The notes under the pieces are model-generated. The model did not search any database, was not told where the DNA came from, and saw only the letters and a program-made list of their open reading frames with translations. From Ascarosepion bandense (lineage: Eukaryota; Mollusca; Cephalopoda; Sepiida; Sepiidae): 64,000 nucleotides of DNA. A program made the translations under genes and the position numbers. Positions within the stretch are counted from its first letter, which is position 1. Every line of letters begins with the position of its first letter. The stretch spans positions 6,993,501 through 7,057,500 of the forward strand of contig JBBBDQ010000346.1 in NCBI GenBank assembly GCA_037127315.1, read 5' to 3'. Below are positions 20,271 through 29,920 of this stretch, piece after piece.

Positions 20271-20955
20271 GAACAATATTAGCGTGGAAAAATGTATGAC
20301 AAAGTGGAAAAAAGTTTTCTTGTGGTGTGATAGGTTTCATTCTTTAGGAATTTATCAGACTAAATTTGCTTCCCAGCATCCCTTGTTGGTGCGCATGTGT
20401 AGTCTCGCCAACGTAACTAATTCAGTCCAGTGTAGTCCTACAGAATGAAACGTCTCATATATATATATTGCATACTTTTTGTCATAATGATTATTCTTCA
20501 AAAGATTTAAGAGCCATTCGAGATAGATAGTTACAGACTAATAGTTAATTTATGTAGATATTTAAAGAAGATAGCGGTTAAACCTAGATTTGAACAGGTT
20601 AAGATTGTAGTGATCCAGAAATATCCTTTAGGGAATTGATTCCACGAAGCAGCTATTCGTAGGAAGAAGCTGCTTAAATGAGACTCACACCTCACCAGAG
20701 GAATACAAAGAGAATCTATGGTTCGCTACAGTGGGCGCGGCATGGAGGGTCTTAGTCGTGTAGGTTCGAACTGATGGAAGGAAGGAATGTCAGTGCTACA
20801 AAGTGTGCCTTTCAAAAAGTGGACATTACAATTTGCAGTACCTAGATACCAAATGCGACTAGTAGGACGCTTGCTTGCAAAACCTGTGAAGACAGCTCGC
20901 TGGACTAATGAGTTACCAAATATGACCACAGTGGTAAGGAAACCAATAGTAAAGT
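20271..20955. other. Unassigned sequence
   Basis: About 680 bases. A 93-codon plus frame (20787-21068) runs into the SINE repeats below and shows no protein family I know, so it is not called. Confidence 0.4.
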
Positions 20956-21105
20956 CATGGAAAGAAATCAGGCAGCCCAGTTCGAAAGAAATCAGGCAGC
21001 CCAGTTCGAAAGAAATCAGGCAGCCCAGTTCGAAAGAAATCAGGCAGCCCAGTTCGAATTCCAGTTAAATTCGTTGGATTCACTCATGCACTAATAACTT
21101 TGGGG
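20956..21105 (+). repeat. SINE family A fragment with four-fold internal 24-base repeat
   Basis: Four tandem copies of GAAAGAAATCAGGCAGCCCAGTTC-like units (24 bases, 20964-21058) are followed by AATTCCAGTTAAATTCGTTGGATTCACTCATGCACTAATAACTTTGGG, the normal SINE body. The unit corresponds to the SINE stretch between A and B boxes (GAGAAATCGGGGAGCCGAGTTCGA in normal copies). It is read as (KEIRQPSS)4 in one frame, which is a by-product. Confidence 0.8.
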
Positions 21106-21215
21106 GCTTACGACCATATCACGTTGAATACACTGGTTCTCACTCGATCACCGAAGTTAAGCAACGTTGAGCCTGGTCAGTACTTAGATGGATGAATAAC
21201 AGGTGGTGTAAGCGT
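21106..21215 (+). repeat. 5S rRNA-derived head of a SINE, copy 2
   Basis: GCTTACGACCATATCACGTTGAATACACTGG opens like a 5S gene (here cited in pieces: GCTTACGACC, CATATCACGTTGAA). Then CGATCACCGAAGTTAAGCAA, GTTGAGCCTGGTCAGTACTT, AGATGGATGAATAACAGGTG, ending GTGTAAGC. About eight bases of the box C region (CCGCCTGGG in real 5S) are missing. Directly followed by SINE A. Confidence 0.9.
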
Positions 21216-21411
21216 TTACTGACGGATGCGCGTTGTGGTGCAGTGGATATCGGCTCGAAAAGAGAAATTGGTGAGTCGAGTTCGAATTCCAGTTGAATAC
21301 CCTGCATTCACTTAAGCACTAGTACCCTTGGGAAAGGTATTAATCCGTCCCTTCCCTCTAGTTATGGGTTAAATAACAAAGGTAGGACTTGGAGACCCTG
21401 CCCTTAAAAAA
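21216..21411 (+). repeat. tRNA-derived SINE family A joined to the 5S head, with alternative tail
   Basis: GGATGCGCGTTGTGGTGCAG (A box TGGTGCAGTGG), GAGTTCGAATTCC (B box), TACCCTTGGGAAAGGTATT, AGTTATGGGTTAAATAAC, then a jump to the tail GGTAGGACTTGGAGACCCTG CCCTTAAA (in two pieces). This tail also ends the other 5S-headed copy at 58349 but none of the copies without a head. Confidence 0.9.
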
Positions 21412-21629
21412 ACAAAGCTCAATGAATCTTGCTACTCGAAAAGAAAAAAGTATTACTAGACTTATATAAAAACAACAACAAATTGTTGAAAGAAAAAAGT
21501 ATTACTAGCAATAAATAAAAACAATTTAGTTGGCAATAAATGACCCGCCGAGGTTGATGTGCCATAAAAACTAAACAACCAACAATAACTTTGGGAAAGG
21601 TATTAATCCGTCTCTTCTCCTTCCAGCAA
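21412..21629. repeat. A-rich spacer, GGCA..TGCC block and SINE scrap
   Basis: Contains a duplicated GAAAGAAAAAAGTATTACTAG word, then GGCAATAAATGACC..GGTTGATGTGCC (21533-21563; compare 9991 and 32385), then a SINE A scrap TTTGGGAAAGGTATTAATCC (21590-21620). Confidence 0.6.
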
Positions 21630-22155
21630 AATAATTTTCTTTCACCGTACGGTCAGTTTTAGACCAACTAGAGTGAGAAGATGTTATCGATTTCTACTGT
21701 TTTTCTCAGATTATGTTATGGGCAGTGGTGTGCAGTAGAATGTGTATTTATTTTCAGGATTATGACGAAATTTTGTTTGTCCTTGAAAAATATAACGTCA
21801 TCCGTGACTGCATCAGATTTTTATCACGCCCAGTCGCTATTTTCTTGACTGTCAATTAGTTGTCCTACAGTCATTGTCTGCGATGAACATTACTTCAAGG
21901 AAGCGTACGGATATTGTAACGCTGCACGAACACACTGGCAAGCATTACAGGGAGATTGCGGATATTGTTGGTGTCTGCCTTTCATCTGTTACTAGTATCA
22001 TCAAGGCGAAGAATCAAACTGGATCCATCAGACCAAAACGTAAAAGAAAAATGCAGTCGAAAGAGAAAACAACACCAAGAGACGACGTATACGTTATCAG
22101 GAAAGTGTGAAAGATCCCAGGATGACATTCTTCGTTTTGTTTCAATTAATTTGCA
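21630..22155 (+). pseudogene. Deleted Tc1-like transposase, second copy
   Basis: Leader with TTTCTTTCACCGTACGGTCA and GGCAGTGGTGTGCAGT as at 3400 and 3690. Coding starts at ATG 21874 (or the second ATG at 21883) and reads RTDIVTLHEHTGKHYREIAD, IVGVCLSSVTSIIKAKNQTG, SKEKTTPRDDVYVIRKV, then TGA at 22108. The helix-turn-helix and TTPRDD hinge are clear; the DD34E core is absent. After the stop the sequence continues AAAGATCCC..ACATTCTTCGTTTTGTTTCA, the same deletion junction as the copy at 3550. The 3' side is cut by a TATG microsatellite. Confidence 0.8.
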
Positions 22156-22157
22156 CA

Positions 22158-22201
22158 AGTGTGTATGTATGTATGTATGTATGTATGTATGTATGTATGT
22201 A
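22158..22201. repeat. (TATG)n microsatellite
   Basis: About ten GTAT/TATG units. Confidence 0.95.
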
Positions 22202-22204
22202 CTT

Positions 22205-22510
22205 CTGATATGAAGTAGTATTTATATTATTTTCATTGTTCGTACTGTTGTAATGCCATATTCACAACGTTTTGGCCGTTGTACTCTCAGGCTTTCTTCG
22301 GGTGCTTGAAATTTCGAACCGAAGCATTTATTTCGATCACTGGCGTAGATTTTTCTTGTTCTGTAAACCATACCTTTTCCGGATGAAAAGTAGTTATCTC
22401 CCTTTAACTCAACTGTCTAAGTTATTTGTTCACCACTGCTGTAGCCAGGTATTGAACTCTCAACTCTTTGGGTCAAGTCATTGGTTCTAATAGCTCAACT
22501 TCAACTCCCA
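22205..22510 (-). repeat. tRNA-like head plus hammerhead-like core
   Basis: Minus strand, 5' to 3': a tRNA-like region with GAGAGTTCAATACCTGGCTA (B-box-like), GTGGTGAACAAATAACTTAG, AAAGGGAGATAACTAC, ACGCCAGTGATCGAAATAAA, then the core: CAC (stem I), CCGAAGA (22295-22301), stem II GCC...GGC, CAAAACGTT and GTG (stem I, 22263-22265). The first G of GAAA is C here. Shares its whole layout with 9043-9402. Confidence 0.55.
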
Positions 22511-22845
22511 CCACACTGTAAAGAAAGGGATTGTCAGCTGGTTGCAACTTCGAACAAAAGTCAGAAGCGGCGACCCAGGAGCATACGAACAAGAAATGGT
22601 CTGTATAAGCAGTACAACATAACAACTACCCGGGGTACATGACAACAACTCTAACAAATGTGGAAATTAGATTGCATGAAGATAACAACACTCAAAAAAC
22701 AGTCTCGGCCTGTCTAATGATGGTAAATGTTTACTGAGACATTAGGGTTTTAGTCCCCAAAATTAATTCACTGATGCCCACAAGGACACATAGCTGAACG
22801 CATAAAAGCGTTGGTTAGATTCCGTTACTTGACCCAAAGGATTAT
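22511..22845. other. Unassigned sequence
   Basis: No gene seen. Weak tRNA-like word AGCTGAACGCATAAAAGCGTTGG..AGATTCC at about 22792-22828. Confidence 0.35.
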
Positions 22846-23465
22846 TTTTTTTTTATAATCGTGTCGCCCCAAGCAAGGCATTTTACTGCCACTGTTGTGC
22901 AGGCGATTACATAGGAGGAATGTTATGAGAAGGACTTACAGGTTACAGGGGGTGTCAGGAAGAAGGTAAGAGAAGGATGAAAATACTAATGAGAGTGGGG
23001 TGGACAGAGAAAGAAACATGGGTGAGAGGATGCAAGTTAGTGAGATAGGAAATGACTATTGATTTATTGATTTTACATTTGAACTTTTGAAGATTGTAGC
23101 TGTCGAGAAAGCAAGTAAGCAGAAGGGAATTTCACAGGCGTGAAATGCGAGAAAAGAAGCTGATGGAGTAGAATTTGCGTTTACAATTTATTGGTTTCAC
23201 AGTAAAAGGGTTTGACCTATCTGCTAATCTTGTGGCTCGAGGAAATTCGTATATAGGGGGTACCAATGAGCTAAGTTAATCGGAGCAGAAGCCGTTGTAG
23301 AGGAGACACGGGGAAGCCACACTGCGTCGGTGAGAAAGCGACTGTATCCTAGATGCCAGGTCGGAATCGATCACATTACAGATTCTCCGTTGGATTTTGT
23401 CAAGGACACCTAGGTGGCTAGCAGGGGCACCCGACCAGATATGGCATCAGTATTCAATTCAGTCT
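22846..23465 (-). pseudogene. CR1/jockey-like LINE, C-terminal part and 3' end
   Basis: Minus strand: EYxCHIWSGAPAS (about 23445), DKIQRRICNVIDSDLASRIQ, SHRRSVASPCLL, CSD.LSSLVPPIYEFPRATR, FTVKPINCKRKFYSISFFSR, CLLSRQLQSSKVQM-type residues in shifted frames, then the 3' untranslated end to TTGCTTGGGGCGACACGATT. It is almost collinear with 14050-14860 and similarly 5' truncated just after the RT domain. No catalytic residues. Confidence 0.85.
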
Positions 23466-23600
23466 ATTTTGCTATTTTCCCATAGTTAAAAGTGATGGAT
23501 TCATATCTTTCCCTAAAATATTAACACGCAAGGGAATGTAATGAACTCAACTGGAATTCAAACACGACTCAATCTGAGTCTCAATGCATTATTCTAATGT
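23466..23600 (-). repeat. tRNA-derived SINE fragment
   Basis: Plus orientation: CCCATAGTTAAAAGTGATGG, GGAATTCAAACACGACTCAA and TCAATGCATT..TCTAATGTGCC, the reversed SINE body, B box and head. Confidence 0.6.
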
Positions 23601-24214
23601 GCCTTCTAAGATAACCTCACCTATTATTATGTTAAACTCGTCTTCAATAAGCAATTATATTCAACCTAATTACAATTAACAGTAGATAAAGTAGTAACAA
23701 TAGTTCAGTTATTGAGATCCAAGTGTTCAATGAAGCCTGAGGTTTACCTGTCAGTATATTGTAATGAGATTATATCACTATTTCATTTAGCTGTTACGTC
23801 AGTCGTTGCCTACCTTTAGGTTCGGTAAACGGTAGTCAGGTTGCCGGTATAATAAAATCATTTATAATGTGTGTATATATATATATATATAGTAAAATTA
23901 TTTTCAATATATTTCTATAGTAATGTAGTGCATTTTACATTCGGCATATAATTGCCCCATTTTGCTGGAAACGCTTCCTGAGTTTTTATAATTCATTTCC
24001 AACCTGTGCTGCATCCTGGCCCTTGAATGAGAAGTTGCGATGAAAAACAATTGAAATTAAGATGTAAGGTATACTAGTAAAATATGATACTCATTTTTTA
24101 TATGCAATGGATAGCTCAATTTTCGCGCAAGTATTAATAAAAAAAGTTGCTTAAATATTTTTAAAGCTTTTCAGGCTTTGGTTTAATAAAACTGAAATAG
24201 TTTTTAATGTCACT
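23601..24214. other. Unassigned AT-rich sequence
   Basis: About 610 bases, includes (TA)n at 23876-23892. No recognised element. Confidence 0.4.
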
Positions 24215-24367
24215 TAATTTTACCATGGGCAAGGTAATAATGCCACTAAGATGCATGGGGTTATTGATGGTGAATAAGACCTTAGTGATGAGAATAAAAT
24301 TTAAGAACAGGTTTCAGGAAAACAGCAAATGTGGACTGACGCAGCATTTAAATTTTTGAGTAACGTA
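24215..24367 (-). repeat. CR1-like LINE 3' end, left part of a split copy
   Basis: Plus orientation TTTTACCATGGGCAAGGTAATAATGCCACTAAGATGCATGG is the reversed family 3' end, followed by ACAGGTTTCAGGAAAACAGC. It breaks off at ATTTAAATTTTTGAG, exactly where other copies continue TTGGAGATTATAGC. Confidence 0.75.
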
Positions 24368-24855
24368 CATGACAATTTCGCTAGAAACAATGAAGAGAGT
24401 ACTGGATTGCTATGTCAGTTCTTCAGTATGGCATTGAATGCTGGACAGTATCATCAAAGATAAAGAAAAAACTTGAAGCAACTGAAATGTGGTTCGACAG
24501 AAAAATGCTACGAATATCATGGACTGGGCATGGGAGCAATGATGAGGTTTTGGAAATGATGGAAACGAAAAGGAAATTAATACTGAGCATCAGGAAGAGA
24601 CAACTGAAGTTCCTGGGACATGTAATGAGGAAAGAGGGCTTGGAGAATCTGATACTAACATGCCAGATGAAGGGGAAAAGAGACAGAGGAAAACAGCATG
24701 TAACATATTTGAATGACCTAATCAGGTGGATAATGGAACGAGGGTTGCATGGTGTAACAGGAGAAGGCGTGCTAAGAGCCACCAGGGATAGGGAGACGTG
24801 GAAAGCCCACGTCCTGAAAGACAGGGCACATAGAAGAAGGTGGAAGGGAAAAAAG
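24368..24855 (+). pseudogene. RTE-like LINE C-terminus inserted into a CR1-like LINE
   Basis: Plus-strand open frame from ATG 24412: MSVLQYGIECWTVSSKIKKK, LEATEMWFDRKMLRISWTGH, NDEVLEMMETKRKL, RQLKFLGHVMRKEGLENLIL, KRDRGKQHVTYLNDLIRW, ending at about KDRAHRRR (24835). This is the most complete of the RTE C-termini here and has no stop over 140 codons. The upstream bases TCGCTAGAAACAATGAAGAGAGTACTGGAT encode the preceding LETMKRVLD in frame with a stop. 5' truncated, no RT catalytic site. The open frame runs on beyond 24855 into CR1 sequence, which is fortuitous read-through. Confidence 0.88.
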
Positions 24856-25290
24856 AAAGGGAGAGTTCAATTGGCGAGAAGTGCGAGAAAAGAAACTATT
24901 AGAATAGAACCTATATGGTTATCTATTGCTTTTTTAACAGTAAAACTGCGAGACCTAGTAACCAATATTAAATTTATGCTGATGAGCTACCAAGAAGAAG
25001 AGCTCATTAGAAGAAAGGCCATCGAAATATTTATAGGAAAGACAGAGGGAAGACACATCACAGCAGTGGGTAAGTGACTGAAATCAAAATGCCAGGTTAG
25101 AATCAATAACATTGCAGATTCTTTGCATTTTATCAAGACTCTCTAAATATATAGCAAGAGCACGGGACCATGTGTGACAGCAATATTCAAAGCATGGACG
25201 AATGGTAGATTTATAAATGTGTTAAAAATTGTCTTGCACGACACAGTGAACCAACTTTCCAAGCAACAAACCTAGCAGTTGATTAAATGT
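24856..25290 (-). pseudogene. CR1-like LINE, right part of the split copy
   Basis: Plus orientation resumes at TTGGCGAGAAGTGCGAGAAAAGAA, the same point of the CR1-like consensus where 24367 stopped. Minus-strand coding residues: HTWSRALAIYLESL..CKESAML at 25090-25180, and SHCCDVSSLCLSYKYF at about 25050. 5' truncated after the RT domain like its relatives. Confidence 0.75.
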
Positions 25291-25468
25291 AATCATTCTT
25301 CTTCATGTCGGCAGAAATGACAGATTCTTCTTTGGATTGTAGGATATCACGGCCATCCCTGGTACAAGGCCACTTAAAAATCATATCCAACAATCCCCAC
25401 ATTTTAAGATATCCTCAGGTTGTAGAAAAAAAATAAGAGGAATTTTGTTAACTGAACATTATAACATA
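25291..25468. other. Unassigned spacer
   Basis: Short sequence between the CR1-like piece and a Helitron-like element; nothing recognised. Confidence 0.4.
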
Positions 25469-25649
25469 CTAGCAGTATAGCCCGACGTTGCTCGGCTGTA
25501 ATGAAAGCTTTAAAATTAACCCATGGTCCCGGAGCTCAGACTCAGCCTAAAGAATATTTGTGCGAAGTTTGGTTAGAATCGGATAAAAATTGTGAATTTG
25601 TATTAAGGACATACAGACAGATAAACAGACACACACACAAACATCTTGC

Positions 25650-25695
<46 letters not shown>

Positions 25696-26028
25696 CGATT
25701 TTCTGCACTATTGTAAGAACTGCAACCTTGAAACTTCTGAATATCGTTTCTTATGTCTTTGTCTATGAGTGTATCAAATTTGATTAAAATCGGACTACTC
25801 CTTCTATAACCCGATTTTTTCGATTATCGATTTTCGATATTTATTGGGGATACCTCGATACAAAACTTAGCTAAGAACACTCGCAGACGCTTATAGTACA
25901 ACTGTGTAATTTTCAAGAAAATCGGTTCAGTCGTTTTGGAGTCTATAGGTAACGGATACACACACACACACACACACACACACAGAGACACACACACAGA
26001 CAAAGTCCCATTTATAAATAAGTTAAAA
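25469..26028 (-). mobile_element. Non-autonomous Helitron-like element, copy 3
   Basis: Minus orientation. 3' end CTAG at 25469-25472 with hairpin CCGAGCAACGTCGGGC just inside; flank gives the required T. Internal blocks as in the other copies, including (CA)n at 25960-25982 and a 40-base AT run at 25653-25692. The 5' terminus is worn (AACTTATTTATAAATGGGAC). Confidence 0.85.
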
Positions 26029-27074
26029 TTTGTGAGAAGAAGAATGTTCGAATAGAAAATGCTTGTAGTTAATTATTTTGTATGGGTGACATGTTCCAAT
26101 AAAAAAATGCATGTGTTTAAATGGTGCAGAGAAAAAGTAGTAAGTAGTTCAGTGTCCTGGGGCGTATACTGATAGTAGCAGAATGTTAAGTCTTACGTTC
26201 CGTCCCATTTTTGGTAGGTTGGCGACAGGGTGAGAAAGAAGGTGAAACAAATAAAAAATGTACTGAGTGGTCTTGAGTTTTACGAGTCAATTGAAGATGT
26301 CCTGTTGTTGTTGTTTTCTTTGGCGGCGTGGAGTGAAACCGAAGAAAGGAAAAATGGAAATAAAGGTAGAATGAATGCATATCGTCGAGACATGACCTCG
26401 GCTTGAAGTTTCTTCCTTACATGGCGACGAGATGCTTCAGATACCGCTCCCATTCTGAGTGGGGTCGGCTTCTTGAAATTTCTTTTGTTACATTGTGACA
26501 ATGTGCGTCAGCTAGACGCTCTCATCTCAGACTGATTTTGATCGGTCAAGAGATGTGGTTTAAGTAGAGAATTTTAGTCATGTAGAGAATTTTAGTCGGC
26601 TCCAACAGGCATTTCCATTTCTAGGTGTGAGAAAAAATGACTGGTGTCAAATATCAATTTGCTATTTTTTATCGAATCACGATTCAGAATCTTAGTTTTC
26701 ACACTGACTTGTGAAATTTGCCTTGGTCTGGGTTTTTCCAAAATGTTTTTAGTCGTTTGGATCCGATTTTGCCGGTGTGCAATTTTATTTTGTATGTTTT
26801 AGTTAACTGTTGGATGATATAAGATTTGTATCCTATAGGATTTTGTCAAGTATCTCGAGATACATAGTAGGAGCAACAGACTAGATATGACGCCAGTGTT
26901 CAAAGCATGGACAAAATTATAAATGTGCAAGATGGACTTGTACGGAATAATGAAAATAGGTAGGATCTGAACGAGACTACCACTACCTTTAAATTTGTTG
27001 TTTTTGATATTTTTAACTTTTTTCAGCTCAGTTTTATCGTTTAATTCATAAAGTTTCCAATTATCATAAAAAAT
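26029..27074. other. Mostly unassigned; includes a CR1-like scrap
   Basis: No gene. At 26840-26960 the plus strand reads GGATTTTGTCAAGTATCTCG, AGGAGCAACAGACTAGATAT and TTCAAAGCATGGAC, the reversed CR1-like RT-tail region (compare 23390-23460). Confidence 0.55.
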
Positions 27075-27186
27075 TTAGAAAAATTTCACTATTTAAACAA
27101 TATTAGTGGGGCTCAGTTTCTCATACAGCGTTATAGTAAATCGATCCTCCATTTTGGAACCATTCGCGTTAGGGTCACTTTGTTTA

Positions 27187-27242
<56 letters not shown>

Positions 27243-27500
27243 GACGAGTTCTTGCCTTTTTTTTAGCAAGCAAAAAAGTTAATTGCACAGAGCAAGTTGT
27301 GTTCCTGTGGGGATGCTATGTCTATAAAGGCAGGTTGTTCAAACTTCAAAACAGATAAAGTTTGCTGGAGATGTTCCAAATGCAAGAAAAGTATGTCCAT
27401 TAGGAATGGAATATTTTTTGATAATTCCCCAAAAAAATGACATTAGGTTGTTTGAGAAACTGAGCCCCCACCACTAAAACTGTTTAAATATTGAAATTTT
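27075..27500 (+). mobile_element. TIR element with an IS1595/Merlin-type zinc-ribbon remnant
   Basis: Ends are inverted copies for about 45 bases: ATTTAAACAATATTAGTGGGGCTCAGTTTCTCA on the left (27089 on, given here as the words ATTTAAAC and GGGGCTCAGTTTCTCA) and its reverse at 27450-27485. Between them one plus frame (27267-27439) reads KLCSCGDAMSIKAGC, then DKVCWRCSKCKKSMSIRNG, IFFDNSPKK and TGA. CxC...CWRCSKC plus SIRNGIFF is the N-terminal zinc ribbon of ISXO2/IS1595-like transposases, which in animals are the Merlin group. The DDE core is missing. A (GT)n tract lies at 27190-27241. Likely a deletion derivative; activity impossible from this copy. Confidence 0.65.
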
Positions 27501-27625
27501 TCCCTTTTTTTTTTTTTATTTTTTTTTATTTTTTGTCAGTCAGAAAGTTTAGGGTTTGATCGATAAGATTGCACTGAAAAAGTTAAAAAAAAAATTTAAA
27601 GGTGGTGGTAGTCTCCTTCAGGTTC

Positions 27626-27697
<72 letters not shown>

Positions 27698-28030
27698 GAA
27701 ATAAGATTGCACCGAAAAAGTAAAAAAAAAAAAAAACAATTTAAAGGTGGTGGTAGTCTCCTTCAGGTTTGCCGAAAATATATATATACACGAAATTTTT
27801 TGAAATAGATTATTTCCAACATAATTTATTCGTTTGAACATTGTTTTTAAGGGATACACATGTTTGAATATTGAAATTTTTCTTTTTTTTTCTTTTTCTT
27901 TTTTTTTTTTTTTTGTCACTCAGAAAGTTTAGAGTTTGATCGATAAGATTACACTGAAAAAGTAAAAAAAAAAAAAACTTTAAAGGTGGTGGTACTCTCC
28001 TCTCCTTCAGGTCCGCTGAAAATAGGGTTA
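27501..28030. repeat. Three-fold local duplication with microsatellites
   Basis: A unit with AGAAAGTTTAG.GTTTGATCG, ATAAGATT.CACTGAAAAAGT, a poly-A run and TTTAAAGGTGGTGGTA..CTCC occurs at about 27541-27620, 27700-27768 (5' part lost) and 27920-28010. Between units lie (TA)n (27628-27661), (GA)n (27662-27696) and a block CGAAATTTTTTGAAATA.ATTATTTCCAACAT (27790) that recurs at 29955. Confidence 0.7.
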
Positions 28031-29203
28031 GAAGGAGATAGAAGGATTGTGGTAGAATAGTTATCTCAGCCAGGATAGCCCTATTTGCTTCGAACAGTAA
28101 AATCCTACTTTCTTTCTGAATTTGAAAACCATTATTTATTTTGTTTCCGCTGAGAAACACGCAATGAGGCATAATAGATAAGGTCGTATTGCTTTGCCGT
28201 AACTGAAAACTTGGCTTAAAAGAAAATCGGATAAAGGCAAAAAGTTTTTTTTTAAAAATCAAATTAATAACAAAGCACTCGATTTAATTATCCTTAATCA
28301 GTTAGCAGATTATGGTTACCAGGGAAACGGACACAGATTCAAGCGGATTATGAGCCGGCTATGTGGATAATATATTTTCGATCGGACAGTCGGATCTTTG
28401 GGAAATCATGTCCGGTAGCCATCTCGGTACTCTTCTTAGGCGAACAAATTCATAAAACGAATTTTTATCCGTTTGTCAATGCAACGGACTTTTTTGTCAT
28501 ACACGCACACTAATTAATGGATCTAGAGTCTGTCTGAATCAAGATTATGATCATTACTATAATTACGGTTCTCTAATAAGCTTCATGCAGCGAATGATTT
28601 TAGTTTTGAAAAAAAAGTATTATAATTACAAGTGCCGTCAAAAACTAACGGATTTATTTAGACATTGTTTTTAATTACTGTTGTAGATTACGCGTGACGA
28701 ACCACACAAAATAATGAGCAACAAAACCAGGTATTGATATAGAAAAATAAGTTATATTAAACGTAAAGATACAAACTGGAACGCAGGTTAGTAATCCAGG
28801 AATACGATTAGTAAGGAATATATATACACAAATCTTGGAAGTGAAGCCGTGCTGGAATTAGTATACCCGTGTAATATTATTCTGGCTGAGTGGTGCTCAG
28901 AGCTACTATGACTACTGACACGGTATTCTGTGTGTAACTTCGGTATCTCTCAGTAACTTACGGACCACTTACGGTACTCCTAACGGATCTGACGTATCTC
29001 ACTATGGCAGGAGTATATGTATACACAAGTCGAGTCCATTATCATAGAAAAAGGGGAAATCTCACAACAATTATAATGTACAATATCATGAACTTCACGT
29101 TCCTCGAAATGTTTTTGTTTATTTCCAATTAACGCAGTATTTGTCCAGACTGGCGAAACTATTTGTATAAGTAAAGATATGCCTCTCAATATGTATATAT
29201 ATA
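28031..29203. other. Unassigned sequence, possible LTR-like stretch
   Basis: About 1.17 kb with no coding domain. From about 28680 (TGTTGTAGATTACGCGTGAC) the composition and opening recall the candidate LTR at 38669 (TGTAGAGGATTTTTGGTCC), but no partner LTR or target duplication is seen. Confidence 0.3.
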
Positions 29204-29718
29204 TCTAAACGTATTTATAAATGGAATTTTGTCTGTGTGTGTCTGTGTGTGTCTGTCCGTTACCTATAGAATTCGAAACGGCTGGTCCGATTTTCTTAAA
29301 AATTTACACAGTTGTACTATAAGCGTCTGCGAGTGTTCTTAGCTAGGTTTTGTGTCCAGGTACCCCCGATAAATATCGAAAATCGATAATCAAAAAAATC
29401 GGGTTATAGAAGGAGTGGTCCGATTTTAATCAAATTTGATACACTCATAGACAAAGGCATAAGAAACGATATTCAGAGGTTTCAAGGTTGTAGTTCTTAC
29501 AATAGTGCAGAAAATCGATTTTATATATATATATAAGGCAAGATGTTTGTGTATGTGTCTGTTTATCTGTCTGTATGTCCTTTATACAAATCCACAATTT
29601 TTATCCTATTCTCACCAAGCTTCGCACAAATATTCTTTAGGCTGAGTCTGAGCTCAAGGACCATGGATTAGTTTTAAAGATTTCATTACACCCGAGCAAC
29701 GCTGGGCTATACTGCTAA
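29204..29718 (+). mobile_element. Non-autonomous Helitron-like element, copy 4
   Basis: A|TCTAAACGTATTTATAAATGG at the start; 3' hairpin CCCGAGCAACGCTGGG and end CTGCTAA (CTRR). 515 bases. Best preserved interior of the four: ACTATAAGCGTCTGCGAGTG, CCCCGATAAATATCGAAAAT, CCATGGATTAGTTTTAAAG. Confidence 0.85.
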
Positions 29719-29920
29719 AACTCAATTGGAGTAGATAGACTAAACTATCGCCCGGTTCACACTCCATCCACGTCTATTGAACAGGTGAAGAGGCTCATCC
29801 CTTGTTTCCTGTTTAGGATGCGGTTTCCGGTTTTTTCTGTTTTCCAGTCTTCTCACTCCTATGTGGCCCCATGCGCATCGGTGGCGTTACCGCCTTGCTC
29901 GGGATGATATGATTAAAAAA
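29719..29920 (+). repeat. CR1-like tail unit
   Basis: CTCAATTGGAGTAGATAGAC, CTATTGAACAGGTGAAGAGG, GATGCGGTTTCCGG and the terminus GTTACCGCCTTGCTCGGGAT. A single copy of the unit found in tandem at 7923-8368 and 44388-44745. It abuts the Helitron-like element's 3' end. Confidence 0.75.

Noticed and set aside
21106..21215. Possible functional 5S rRNA gene
   Set aside because: Box C has lost about eight bases, substitutions are many, and a SINE follows without a T-run terminator. The better head at 57954 also lacks its start.
24412..25077. A 221-codon open frame, the longest in the window
   Set aside because: It joins an RTE C-terminus to antisense CR1-like sequence; no single protein family covers it.
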